Shown piece by piece: positions 52,413 through 60,155 of a DNA stretch of 64,000 nt. The DNA is from Microbacterium sp. 2FI (lineage in GTDB: Bacteria; Actinomycetota; Actinomycetes; Actinomycetales; Microbacteriaceae): positions 55,042 to 119,041 of the forward strand of contig NZ_SCMR01000011.1 of NCBI RefSeq assembly GCF_005502885.1. Direction: 5' to 3'. Positions within the stretch are counted from its first letter, which is position 1; each line of letters starts with the position of its first letter. The translations under genes and the position numbers were made by a program. The notes under the pieces were generated by a model, which saw nothing but the letters and a program-made list of their open reading frames with translations, was not told the DNA's origin and made no database searches.

Positions 52413-53202
52413 GGAGCACCTTCCTCTCTGTAGGCCGGATGAGCTCGCCGCGCCACGACTTGTACGCGATGCGCGCGAGGAGCAGCGGGATCGTCACGAT
52501 CAGGAACAGCTGCGGCCGGGTCATCCCGAGCCAGGCCACCTCGTTGCCGCGAACGAACTCGACGAAGAAGCGGAAGATGCCGTACGCCGCGATGTAGAGG
52601 GTGAGCAACTCGCCCGCCGCGATCGGGCGGTGCCGCAGCCAGAACCACAGCAGGGCGAAGGCCACCGCGTGGAACGCGATCTCGTAGAGGAAGCTCGGGT
52701 GGAGGGCCACGCCCGGGATCGCGCCGACGCGGGCGGCGGCTTCCGCATCCAAGACGATGCCCCAGTCCGACCCGGTGGGCGTCCCCGGGTTCTCGGTGAA
52801 GAAGCACCCGAACCGGCCGATCACCATCGCGAGGGCGACGGCGGGCGCGAACAGATCGCCGCTTCGCAGGGGGTACTTCACGATGCGCTTGGCGACGTGG
52901 ACGCCGAGCCACGCCCCGACGAGGGCGCTCAGCATCGAGGCGTGTCCGAAGGCGAGCTGCTCGAACAGGCTCAGGTTCTTCGACGGATCCAGGTGCTGCG
53001 CCCACGTCCCGAGCCGGGCGAAGAGGGCGGCGCCCACCAATGCCCCGAGCACGAGGTAGGGGAGTCGCGGATCAGTCTGCTGACGGCGCCGCGACTCTGC
53101 GAGGAAGACGAGTCCGGCAGCACCGAGCCCGAGCGCGACGAACACGGAGTGCGTGTCGACAGGGGGTCCCCAGCCGAGAAGATCCGTCAGCGTCGGGAAC
53201 AT
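52396..53202 (-). CDS. Prolipoprotein diacylglyceryl transferase (Lgt)-like membrane protein
   Basis: A 268-residue protein with about seven hydrophobic segments and recognisable Lgt blocks: FGHASMLSALVGAW (H87 in the place of E. coli H103), GRFGCFFTENPG (R130 matches R143, but C133 replaces N146), HPSFLYE at 168-174, and FRFFVEF (R211 and E215). It keeps most catalytic residues but is a paralogue form rather than the housekeeping Lgt. It may transfer a diacylglyceryl group to another acceptor. It sits in one operon with a radical SAM enzyme. Confidence 0.8.
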   Translation of the reverse strand: MFPTLTDLLGWGPPVDTHSVFVALGLGAAGLVFLAESRRRQQTDPRLPYLVLGALVGAALFARLGTWAQHLDPSKNLSLFEQLAFGHASMLSALVGAWLGVHVAKRIVKYPLRSGDLFAPAVALAMVIGRFGCFFTENPGTPTGSDWGIVLDAEAAARVGAIPGVALHPSFLYEIAFHAVAFALLWFWLRHRPIAAGELLTLYIAAYGIFRFFVEFVRGNEVAWLGMTRPQLFLIVTIPLLLARIAYKSWRGELIRPTERKVLHGQTV

Positions 53203-53206
53203 GTGC

Positions 53207-53524
53207 TCAGCTCCAGATCCGGAGCCAGAGCATCACCCAGAAGGGGATCGCGACGGCGGCGAGCACCGCGATGACCGACAGGTACATCAGCACGAGCCGC
53301 GTGTCGCCGAGCTTGCACCGAGACCGCAGCAGACCCTCGCGTCGCGCCCGCGCGTAGCCGGCGATCGCGACGCCGGCGAAGGCGAGCACCGCGATCGGAC
53401 CGAGAAGGCACGCGATCAGCGCCACCGTCGTGTAGACGCACAGCCGCAGCGGATCGAACGGCGCGGGCGCGTGGCCGACCGCCTCGTCGAAGCGGTTGAG
53501 GTCGCTGTAGTCGTGGGCGCTCAC
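53207..53524 (-). CDS. Small membrane protein of unknown function
   Basis: A 105-residue protein with a short N-terminal soluble part (HDYSDLNRFDEAVGHAPAPF) and two hydrophobic stretches (about 30-58 and 77-103) separated by the basic ARARREGLLRSRCKLGD. The GTG start overlaps the radical SAM stop (GTGA), and the Lgt-like gene begins 4 bp after its stop. A membrane tether or subunit for the radical SAM enzyme is plausible from position. I recognise no family. Confidence 0.7.
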   Translation of the reverse strand: MSAHDYSDLNRFDEAVGHAPAPFDPLRLCVYTTVALIACLLGPIAVLAFAGVAIAGYARARREGLLRSRCKLGDTRLVLMYLSVIAVLAAVAIPFWVMLWLRIWS

Positions 53525-55119
53525 GGCGCGCTCGCCGTCACCGGGATCTCGCGCCTGCCGCCCGTCGCCGTCGACAGGCGCCGACGCGACAGCGGGGCCC
53601 ACGCCTGCACGGCGCAGAACGGCGCGCACTGATGCGCGTCGGTGGTCTCGTTCACGGTCGCGACGTGCACGCAGCACTGCGTGAGGCGCTCCTCGATCAT
53701 GGTGTGGATGTCCATGAAGGGCTTCACGGTGATCCGCAGCACCCGGTCGCCGAGCATCGCCCGCAGGCGCTTGTGCTGACCGGGCAGGGCCGAGGTCGCC
53801 AGTGCGGTGAGCGTGCCGATCCCCAGGTCGCAGTTCTGGCAGATGTCGCGCCAGATCGATGTCATCGAGGGGTGCGACAGCGACGACTGTTCGCTCAGCA
53901 GGTCGAGCAGCGACCCCTTCACGGCATCCTTCAGCGCTTTGTTGACCCCGCTGTCCGCGATCCGGTTGGCCAGGAGATCGGGCTCGAGGTCGAGGAACTC
54001 CTTGAGCCTGTCGTGGCCGATGAGGGCGGTCAGCGACTTCCAGTCACCGGAGTCGTCGCGCAGCAGGTACCCGACCGAGCAGCAGTGCGGGTGACTGCAG
54101 GGGAGCGCCGTGAGGTCGCGCCACGTCACCTCGCCGTCGGTCTGGGGTCCGAGCCGGGCGAGCACCCCCGTGTGGGTGAGGCGATCGTCGGGGTCGATGC
54201 CCGCTGACCGGCCCGACCCGAAGACCGGCTGGATCGTCACACCCCCGACGTACGGCGTCGCCATCGCGCGCCGGATGACCGCGCCGATCTCGCCGTCGTT
54301 GACGCCCAGGGTCGCCGTCATCGTGAGGGTCGTGAAGACCCCGGCAGCCGACAGCCGCTCGATCGCGCGCTCCTTGAAGCGGCGGATGTCGGCGCCCCGA
54401 TGGTACGCGGACGCCTCGGCGCTCTCGCCGTCGTACTGCAGATAGATCTCGACGCGCTCGCGGTGCCGCTTGAGCGTCTCGACGAACGCGTCGTCCTGTG
54501 CGATGCGCAGGCCGTTGGAGTTGATCAGGATCCGCACGATCGGCCGGGCCACGAGGTGGTCGAGCAGCTGTTCGAGCCACGGGTACAGCGTCGGCTCGCC
54601 GCCTGAGAGCATGAGCACGTCGATGCGGTCGTTCTCGCGCGCCAGGCGTGCGTCGACCGATGCGAGCACCGCCGCCAGCGGGGCGATCGCGGATGCCGCC
54701 GGGCTCGACTCGGCGAAGCACGTCGGGCATCGCAGATTGCAGTGGTCGGTGAGGTCCTCCAGCAGGATGCACGTGTGCTGGGTCTGCATCTGGGGCAGCC
54801 CGTCCTCGTACGCCGAGGGCACCGGCTTGAAGTTGCCGATCGTGTCGGGGCCGTGCACCTTGGTCGGCGCCGTCCACTGCTCGAGGTAGGTGAGGATGTC
54901 GGCATCCTCGTCGTACATCGTGCGGATGAAGCCGTGATCCGGGCATCCGCGCTCAAGCCACACGCGTCCGCCACGCACCGCCAGCCAGCCCGAGAGCCGA
55001 CGGACGTCGGCGAGGTTCCGGTCGGGATCCTCCTCGTGGCAGCGCGGGCAGAACGCGTTGACATACCGGTGCACGCGGTAGTCCCGAAGCGGCATTCCGG
55101 CACCGGCGCTGGGGGTCAT
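53521..55119 (-). CDS. Radical SAM protein with extra cysteine domains (MJ0619/tetraether-synthase-like architecture)
   Basis: A 532-residue protein. Residues 20-65 form a zinc-ribbon-like segment (FCPRCHEE ... ERGCPDHGF). The radical SAM site is CNLRCPTC (C127, C131, C134), followed by MLSGGEPTLYPW, the SAM-binding loop. Later cysteines (CSHPHCCSVG, CQNC, QCCVHVATVNE, HQCAPFC) look like auxiliary iron-sulfur sites. A CPxC...CPxHG ribbon before the radical SAM core is the layout I know from MJ0619-type proteins and archaeal tetraether lipid synthase. Followed by a membrane protein and an Lgt-like protein, lipid or lipoprotein modification is a reasonable guess. Confidence 0.8.
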   Translation of the reverse strand: MTPSAGAGMPLRDYRVHRYVNAFCPRCHEEDPDRNLADVRRLSGWLAVRGGRVWLERGCPDHGFIRTMYDEDADILTYLEQWTAPTKVHGPDTIGNFKPVPSAYEDGLPQMQTQHTCILLEDLTDHCNLRCPTCFAESSPAASAIAPLAAVLASVDARLARENDRIDVLMLSGGEPTLYPWLEQLLDHLVARPIVRILINSNGLRIAQDDAFVETLKRHRERVEIYLQYDGESAEASAYHRGADIRRFKERAIERLSAAGVFTTLTMTATLGVNDGEIGAVIRRAMATPYVGGVTIQPVFGSGRSAGIDPDDRLTHTGVLARLGPQTDGEVTWRDLTALPCSHPHCCSVGYLLRDDSGDWKSLTALIGHDRLKEFLDLEPDLLANRIADSGVNKALKDAVKGSLLDLLSEQSSLSHPSMTSIWRDICQNCDLGIGTLTALATSALPGQHKRLRAMLGDRVLRITVKPFMDIHTMIEERLTQCCVHVATVNETTDAHQCAPFCAVQAWAPLSRRRLSTATGGRREIPVTASAP

Positions 55120-55125
55120 GCGCCC

Positions 55126-55131
55126 AACATA
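55126..55131 (-). promoter_or_regulatory. Leaderless-type -10 element TATGTT for the radical SAM operon
   Basis: On the minus strand TATGTT ends six bases before the ATG at 55119. There is no Shine-Dalgarno, which makes a separate leaderless transcript for this operon likely. Confidence 0.5.
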
Positions 55132-55151
55132 GTGGTCGGGTCGCGAAATCC

Positions 55152-56531
55152 TCAGACATACCCGAACGCCGGCGGGAAGACGACGACCACGATCGCCGCC
55201 CACGCGAGGTAGATCGGCACGTAGCCGGTCTGCCAGCGCTCCAGCCGCTCGAACGGCGCACGGTGCATCGCGAATCGCAGCTGCAGCCAGGCGGCGCCGG
55301 CGAGATTCGCGAGCAGGATCACGTTGAGTCCGAGCGAGGCGAGCTTGTTGGGGCTCGCGCCGTACTCCGCGATACGGCCGACCATCGCGACCAGCACGAG
55401 GATGTCGACGACCAGTGCGGCGAGGACCATGACCAGCTGCAGCCGGTCGAACCAGCCCGCAGGTTCGATCGGATCGCGCGCTGAGAGCGCATACAGAAGG
55501 AGTGCGAGCACGACCACCAGGACGACGTCGAAGATGATGAGCAGGTCGCGCTGGCCGAACATCTCGACGTCTGCGGCCGACCCCCCTGCGGCGCCCTGCA
55601 CGAACCACGCCACGATGAAGGCGAGCAGCAGCAGGGTGAACAGCGGCGTGAACAGCTTCGTCAGCACCGGCGCGATGTTCTCGATGACGCTCTGCTTGGC
55701 CTCGACGAGCCACGCGGCGATGACGACGGCGCCGGCGATCCCGCACGGCAGCAGCCACTCCGCGACGATCGTCGACGCATCCAGCCCGATGGCGCCGAAC
55801 ACGCCCATCGTGAGTGCGATCAGCACGCCGCCGCCGAGGGCGATCAGAGCGAGGTAGACGGCCCACTCGCCGGTGAAGCGGATGAAGTCCATGCGGGCTC
55901 TGCTTGAGCGCACCGCACCGTCGACGTACGCGATGCCGGTGACGAGCCACAGGGCGACCGCGGCGTGGATCGCGGCGAGCACGAGGGTCGCGGCGTCCGG
56001 TCCGAAGGGATAGAGCGCGAGTACCAGGGCCGCCGCGGCGAACGGCGCTGCGACCACCGCGATCGTGCTGAGCGCCGCGCGCCGGCGAACGAGGAAGAAC
56101 GCGGCGACGAAGGGGAGTACCAGCAGGGCGAAGAAGCGCCCGTAGAAGTCGCCGTCGGAGGAGAAGTCGATGCCGAAGAGAGCCGGGATCTTCACGGCGA
56201 CCGCCGCGCCGACGGCGAGCCCGATCGCAAGCGGCAGCGCACGGGTACGCGGTGCTTCGGGCTCGCCGTCGACGACGAGCTGCTTCCACAGGCGCTCGGA
56301 GTGCTCGCGCGCGAACTCGCGCGAGAGGTCGTCGAGACCGCCGAGGCGCTTGACGGCGACGAGGAATGCCTCATCGTCTGCGAGACCGGATGCCGAGAGC
56401 TGTTCGATCTGGCCGCGCAGGTGGTCTTCGAGCTCGTCGACATCGCGGTGGGCGATCGCCCGGCGACCGCCGACGTAGGTGCGCCACGCACTGATCTGCT
56501 CTTCGAGCTGAGGGCTGTTCTCGACCGGCAT
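55152..56531 (-). CDS. Permease-prefix-domain membrane protein paired with PadR
   Basis: A 459-residue protein. The first 85 residues are soluble (QISAWRTYVGGRRAIAHRDV, ELEDHLRGQIEQL, FLVAVKRLGGLDDLSREFA), the permease-prefix pattern often found on MacB-like permeases and DUF1700-type proteins. The rest has about ten to eleven hydrophobic segments without an FtsX signature. GGAGG eight bases upstream selects ATG 56531. Such genes regularly follow a small PadR gene. The function is unknown; a stress-responsive membrane sensor is possible. Confidence 0.75.
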   Translation of the reverse strand: MPVENSPQLEEQISAWRTYVGGRRAIAHRDVDELEDHLRGQIEQLSASGLADDEAFLVAVKRLGGLDDLSREFAREHSERLWKQLVVDGEPEAPRTRALPLAIGLAVGAAVAVKIPALFGIDFSSDGDFYGRFFALLVLPFVAAFFLVRRRAALSTIAVVAAPFAAAALVLALYPFGPDAATLVLAAIHAAVALWLVTGIAYVDGAVRSSRARMDFIRFTGEWAVYLALIALGGGVLIALTMGVFGAIGLDASTIVAEWLLPCGIAGAVVIAAWLVEAKQSVIENIAPVLTKLFTPLFTLLLLAFIVAWFVQGAAGGSAADVEMFGQRDLLIIFDVVLVVVLALLLYALSARDPIEPAGWFDRLQLVMVLAALVVDILVLVAMVGRIAEYGASPNKLASLGLNVILLANLAGAAWLQLRFAMHRAPFERLERWQTGYVPIYLAWAAIVVVVFPPAFGYV

Positions 56532-56532
56532 G

Positions 56533-56898
56533 TCATGCACCTCCGAGGGCGAAGGCGCTGCGGTCGCCGTCCCGCTCCGACCACACCTGCTGCAGCGCGG
56601 AGCTCACGACACGCCACTGGCGGCGCTGCTCGGCGAAGGCCTCGCGGCCGCCGGCGCTCAGGCGGTAGTGCTTGCGCGGGCGCCCGGTCGGAGACGCACC
56701 CCACGCGGCCTCGACGTGACCGAGCCGCTCGAGGCGATGCAGCAGCGGGTACAGCATCCCGTCGCTCCACTCGAGCTCGCCGTCGGACAGCTCGCTCACG
56801 CGCTGCAGGATCGCGTAGCCGTACGACTCGCCCTCGGCGAGGATGCCGAGCACCATCGGAGTCGCCGCCGCCGCGACCAGGTCTTTGCCGATCTTCAT
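56533..56898 (-). CDS. PadR-family transcriptional regulator
   Basis: A 121-residue PadR: LVAAAATPMVLGILAEGESY, GMLYPLLHRLERLGHVEAAW and the wing GRPRKHYRLSAGGREAF. AGGAG six bases upstream supports ATG 56898; longer upstream starts are not supported. It precedes and overlaps the permease-prefix gene (the two meet within 3 bp). Repeats CACAAGGTA and a TACCT/AGGTA dyad upstream are likely its binding sites. Confidence 0.9.
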   Translation of the reverse strand: MKIGKDLVAAAATPMVLGILAEGESYGYAILQRVSELSDGELEWSDGMLYPLLHRLERLGHVEAAWGASPTGRPRKHYRLSAGGREAFAEQRRQWRVVSSALQQVWSERDGDRSAFALGGA

Positions 56899-56909
56899 CA
56901 CCGCTCCTA

Positions 56910-56945
56910 TACCTAGCACCACAAGGTACGTAGAAGCACAAGGTA
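56910..56945. promoter_or_regulatory. Direct repeats CACAAGGTA and dyad TACCT-N9-AGGTA, candidate PadR operator
   Basis: CACAAGGTA occurs at 56920-56928 and 56937-56945, offset 17 bp. TACCT (56910-56914) with AGGTA (56924-56928) forms a dyad. The array lies 12 bp upstream of the PadR start and between it and the divergent channel gene. Confidence 0.5.
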
Positions 56946-57031
56946 ACCCGAGAGGCGGCCTGAGCGCAATCCCGGCACAATGGTGCCGCGGACGGCACAC
57001 AGATCCGCGCCACGCGACCCGAGGAGCCGAC

Positions 57032-57967
57032 ATGGCCAGAGCACGCGAGCGGGCGGCGGCCCGCGCTGAACTGAAGAACCCGGCCTACGAGATCTTCATC
57101 GGCATCCTGTCGATCCTCTCGATCGCGAACCTCGTGCTCGTGCTCGTGTTCGCGGCCGATCCCTCGCTGCAGCTGATCCTCTCGGTGATGAACGCCCTGT
57201 TCAGCGCGATCTTCCTGGGCGACTTCATCTATCGCATCGCCACCGCGCCGTCGGCGGGCCGCTACTTCTTCCGCGGGTTCGGGTGGGCGGATCTCTTGGC
57301 GAGCCTGCCGTTCCCGCAGCTGAAGATCCTGCGCCTGTTCCGGCTGCTGCGGGTGGTGCGGCTACTGCGCGACCTCGGACTGCGCGCGATCTGGACGATC
57401 CTCATCCACGACCGCGCGAACAGCGCGCTGATGACGCTGCTGCTGATGGGCGTGCTCGTGCTGCAGTGGGGCTCGATCGGAGTCCTCGCGATCGAAGAGG
57501 ACGCCGACGGTGCGAACATCACCTCGGCTTCCGATGCCCTCTGGTACACGATGGTGACGATCTCGACGGTCGGGTACGGCGACCAGTTCCCCGTCACCAA
57601 CGCCGGCCGCCTCATCGGCACGCTCATCATCGTCGTGGGCGTCGGCATCTTCGGAACGTTCACCGGTTATCTCGCGAACCTCTTCCTCGGCCCGGGAAGG
57701 GCGAAGGACGAGACGGATGCCGAAGGCGATGCCGACACCGACGCTGTGGCGGACGCGGCATCGAGTGGGGTCGCGGGCGGTGCCGCGGCGGGAGCGGTGG
57801 CGGTCGGTGTCGCGGCGGGTGCCGACGCCGCCGATGCGGATGCCGACGTGCCCCCGCCACAAGACGACCGCGCCGGCGACCATGCCGAGCGCCTGCAGGA
57901 GCTGCTCACACGGTCCGAGGAGAACATCGCCGAGATCAGGCGCATGCTCGCCGACGCGACCCCCTAG
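57032..57967 (+). CDS. Voltage-gated potassium-channel-like protein (six-TM type)
   Basis: A 311-residue channel. Four segments of a voltage-sensor-like domain lie at about 20-125, and S4 carries spaced arginines in LKILRLFRLLRVVRLLRDLG (98-117). The pore follows, with the K+ filter TVGYGD at 179-184 and S6 to about 218. After that comes a 50-residue Asp/Ala/Gly low-complexity linker (226-275) and a short coiled coil (283-306). KvAP-type prokaryotic channels share this layout. GAGGAG precedes the ATG. The last codon TAG is part of the next gene's -10. Confidence 0.88.
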   Translation: MARARERAAARAELKNPAYEIFIGILSILSIANLVLVLVFAADPSLQLILSVMNALFSAIFLGDFIYRIATAPSAGRYFFRGFGWADLLASLPFPQLKILRLFRLLRVVRLLRDLGLRAIWTILIHDRANSALMTLLLMGVLVLQWGSIGVLAIEEDADGANITSASDALWYTMVTISTVGYGDQFPVTNAGRLIGTLIIVVGVGIFGTFTGYLANLFLGPGRAKDETDAEGDADTDAVADAASSGVAGGAAAGAVAVGVAAGADAADADADVPPPQDDRAGDHAERLQELLTRSEENIAEIRRMLADATP

Positions 57968-57970
57968 GGT
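57965..57970 (+). promoter_or_regulatory. Leaderless-type -10 element TAGGGT for the tocopherol-cyclase-like gene
   Basis: TAGGGT ends seven bases before the ATG at 57978. Its first three bases are also the stop codon of the channel gene. Confidence 0.45.
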
Positions 57971-57977
57971 GGGCCGC

Positions 57978-58991
57978 ATGCGGACACCGGCGGCGTGGGC
58001 TCGGGGGGTGCGATCCCCGGAAGCGTTTCACGGCCACGGTGTCACGCAGGGCTTCTTCGAGGGCTGGTACATCAAGCTCGTCTCCGCCGACCGCCATCAG
58101 CGGTGGGCGGTGATCCCGGGGGTCTTCCGCGGGCTCGCGGGTGACGAGGGCGAGCGCGACGAGGCCTTCGTGCAGGTGCTCGACGGGCTCACCGGGCGCT
58201 CGTGGTACCACCGCTTCGAGGTGGCCGAGTTCGCGGCATCCGCCCACGCCTTCGACGTGCAGGTCGGCCCGAACCGCTTCAGGCCCGACGGCGTGACCCT
58301 CGATCTGCCGCAGCTGTGCGGACGCATCGACTACGCGACACCGCTCGTTCCCTGGCCGGTGACGCTGCGCGAGCCCGGGATCATGGGCTGGTACGGGCTG
58401 GTGCCCTTCATGGAGTGCTTCCACGGCATCGTCTCGTTCGGCCACGAGCTCGGCGGCGCGCTCGAGGTCGAGGGCGCGGCCACCTCGTTCGACGGCGGCC
58501 GCGGGTACATCGAGAAGGACTGGGGGCGTGCATTCCCGTCGGGGTATGTATGGATGGCGAGCAACCACATCGACGCGACCACCGGCGACGGCGCGGATGC
58601 GTCGCTCATCGCATCGGTCGCCGTCATCCCCTGGCTCGGGCGGGCGTTCCGGGGATCGATCGTGGGTCTTCGACACAGCGGGCGGCTCCACCGGTGGACG
58701 ACGTACAACCGCTCGAAGGAGCGCCGGCTCGAGATCGACGACACGCACGTGCGCTGGAGCGTGGAGGGCCCGGACGGGATGCTGGAGCTCGACGCCGAGC
58801 GCGTGCGCGGCGGACTGCTGCACGCGCCGCTGCGGACGGCGATGCACCAGCGGGTCGAGGAGACCCTCGACGCACGCGTGATGCTGCGCCACCGCGACGT
58901 CGACGGCCGCGTGCTGCTCGAGGGCATCGCGGAGTGCGCCGGGCTCGAGGTGTTCGGCGACACCGACCGGCTGCTCGCACTGAAGGCGTGA
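57978..58991 (+). CDS. Tocopherol cyclase family protein
   Basis: A 337-residue protein with the family blocks FFEGWYIKLVS near 26-36 and GRGYIEKDWGRAFPSGYVWM at about 174-193, and a beta-rich remainder. In plants and cyanobacteria the enzyme closes the chromanol ring of vitamin E. In actinobacteria lacking that pathway the homologues are uncharacterised, perhaps acting on polyprenyl or carotenoid-like compounds. No signal peptide is seen. The start is leaderless-like. Confidence 0.8.
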   Translation: MRTPAAWARGVRSPEAFHGHGVTQGFFEGWYIKLVSADRHQRWAVIPGVFRGLAGDEGERDEAFVQVLDGLTGRSWYHRFEVAEFAASAHAFDVQVGPNRFRPDGVTLDLPQLCGRIDYATPLVPWPVTLREPGIMGWYGLVPFMECFHGIVSFGHELGGALEVEGAATSFDGGRGYIEKDWGRAFPSGYVWMASNHIDATTGDGADASLIASVAVIPWLGRAFRGSIVGLRHSGRLHRWTTYNRSKERRLEIDDTHVRWSVEGPDGMLELDAERVRGGLLHAPLRTAMHQRVEETLDARVMLRHRDVDGRVLLEGIAECAGLEVFGDTDRLLALKA

Positions 58992-59006
58992 GGGTGGCGC
59001 CCGTGC

Positions 59007-60017
59007 TCAGCGCGGCCGGGTCGACGCGCGAACGATGAGTTCAGGCTGGAACACCGTCTGACGCGCGATGCTGTCGGGGTCTGCGGCCTCTTCGAGCACG
59101 ATGCGCAGCGCCGTGCGCCCGATCATGCGGCTGGGCTGGCGGATCGACGAGAGCGGCACGGCGGCGGCTGCGGCGAACGGGATGTCGTCGAAGCCGATGA
59201 TCGCGATGTCGTCCGGCACCTGCACGCGGCCGTCGACGACGAGCGACTGCAGCAGGCCGAGGGCCAGCAGGTCATTCGCGGCGAAGAGTGCGTCGGGCCA
59301 GTCGCGGCGGGGGCGGGCGAGGATGCGGGTGCCGGCGGCGGCGCCCTCTTCGACGGTCATCGCGGCGGTCGCGACGACCTCGACCTCGACGCGTGCGGAC
59401 GCGTTCTCGGCGGCGGCGCGCGCGCCGGCGAGTCGGTCGTTGACCTGACGGATGTCGAAGGGCCCGCCCACGAATGCGATGCGACGCCGGCCGCTCTCGA
59501 TGAGATGGTCGGTCGCGAGCCGCCCGCCGATCACGCTGTCGACCGAGACCGATGAGAACCGACCGTCGCCGCTGAAGCGGTCGACGAGAACGGCGGCGAT
59601 CCCGCGCGCCCGCAGCCGCTGGAGGCGCGCGGTGACGTCGCCGTAGGGCGCGATGAGGAGCCCGCGCACCTGCTGCTCCTCGAACAGATCGAGGTAGAGC
59701 TTCTCGCGCCCGTGGTCCTCGTCGGTGTTGCCGTAGAGGATCGCGATGCCGTGCCGCGTCGCCTCGTCCTCGGCGCCGCGCACGACGTCGTTGTAGAAGG
59801 GATTCTGTCCGTCGAGGACGACGAAGCCGACGGTCGTGCTGATCCCGGCGCGGAGCTTTCGCGCCGCATCGTTGCGCACGTAGCCGAGTTCTTCGATCGC
59901 ACGGCTGACGCGATCGACCGAGTCGGCCGACACCTCGTCGGGGCGGTTGAGCACGTTCGAGACGGTGCCCACCGATACGCCCGCACGCTGCGCGACGTCT
60001 CGGATGCTCACGGGCAC
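59007..60017 (-). CDS. LacI-family transcriptional regulator
   Basis: A 336-residue repressor with HTH SIRDVAQRAGVSVGTVSNVL, the hinge YVRNDAARKLRAG and a sugar-binding domain (ALFAANDLLALGLLQSL, IAIIGFDDIPFAA). GGGGAG five bases upstream supports GTG 60017. It is divergent from the CUT2 sugar ABC operon, whose promoter is followed by a perfect TGAATCGATTCA palindrome. It probably represses that operon until the sugar is present. Confidence 0.92.
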   Translation of the reverse strand: MPVSIRDVAQRAGVSVGTVSNVLNRPDEVSADSVDRVSRAIEELGYVRNDAARKLRAGISTTVGFVVLDGQNPFYNDVVRGAEDEATRHGIAILYGNTDEDHGREKLYLDLFEEQQVRGLLIAPYGDVTARLQRLRARGIAAVLVDRFSGDGRFSSVSVDSVIGGRLATDHLIESGRRRIAFVGGPFDIRQVNDRLAGARAAAENASARVEVEVVATAAMTVEEGAAAGTRILARPRRDWPDALFAANDLLALGLLQSLVVDGRVQVPDDIAIIGFDDIPFAAAAAVPLSSIRQPSRMIGRTALRIVLEEAADPDSIARQTVFQPELIVRASTRPR

Positions 60018-60070
60018 GGCGGCTCCCCACTTCTTCGTCGGTCACGATTCGGTCACTGTCGGCATTCGAC

Positions 60071-60099
60071 TTGACCGGCCTGGTCGGTGTACCTAGAGT
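60071..60099 (+). promoter_or_regulatory. Predicted promoter TTGACC-17-TAGAGT of the sugar ABC operon
   Basis: TTGACC at 60071-60076 and TAGAGT at 60094-60099, a 17-bp spacer, about 57 bp upstream of the ATPase start. Confidence 0.6.
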
Positions 60100-60114
60100 A
60101 GCCTGAAACCAGCC

Positions 60115-60126
60115 TGAATCGATTCA
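60115..60126. promoter_or_regulatory. Perfect palindrome TGAATCGATTCA, candidate LacI operator
   Basis: A 12-bp perfect palindrome with a central CG, 16 bp downstream of the -10, next to a divergent LacI gene. Binding there would block the start of transcription. Confidence 0.65.
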
Positions 60127-60155
60127 TGAACTTTCACCTCGACGAGGAGGACCCT

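Noticed and set aside
53521..56289. A single 922-residue protein fusing the radical SAM protein to upstream residues
   Set aside because: The upstream half is the shadow of the permease-prefix gene. The radical SAM start at 55119 has its own -10 and a sensible N-terminus.
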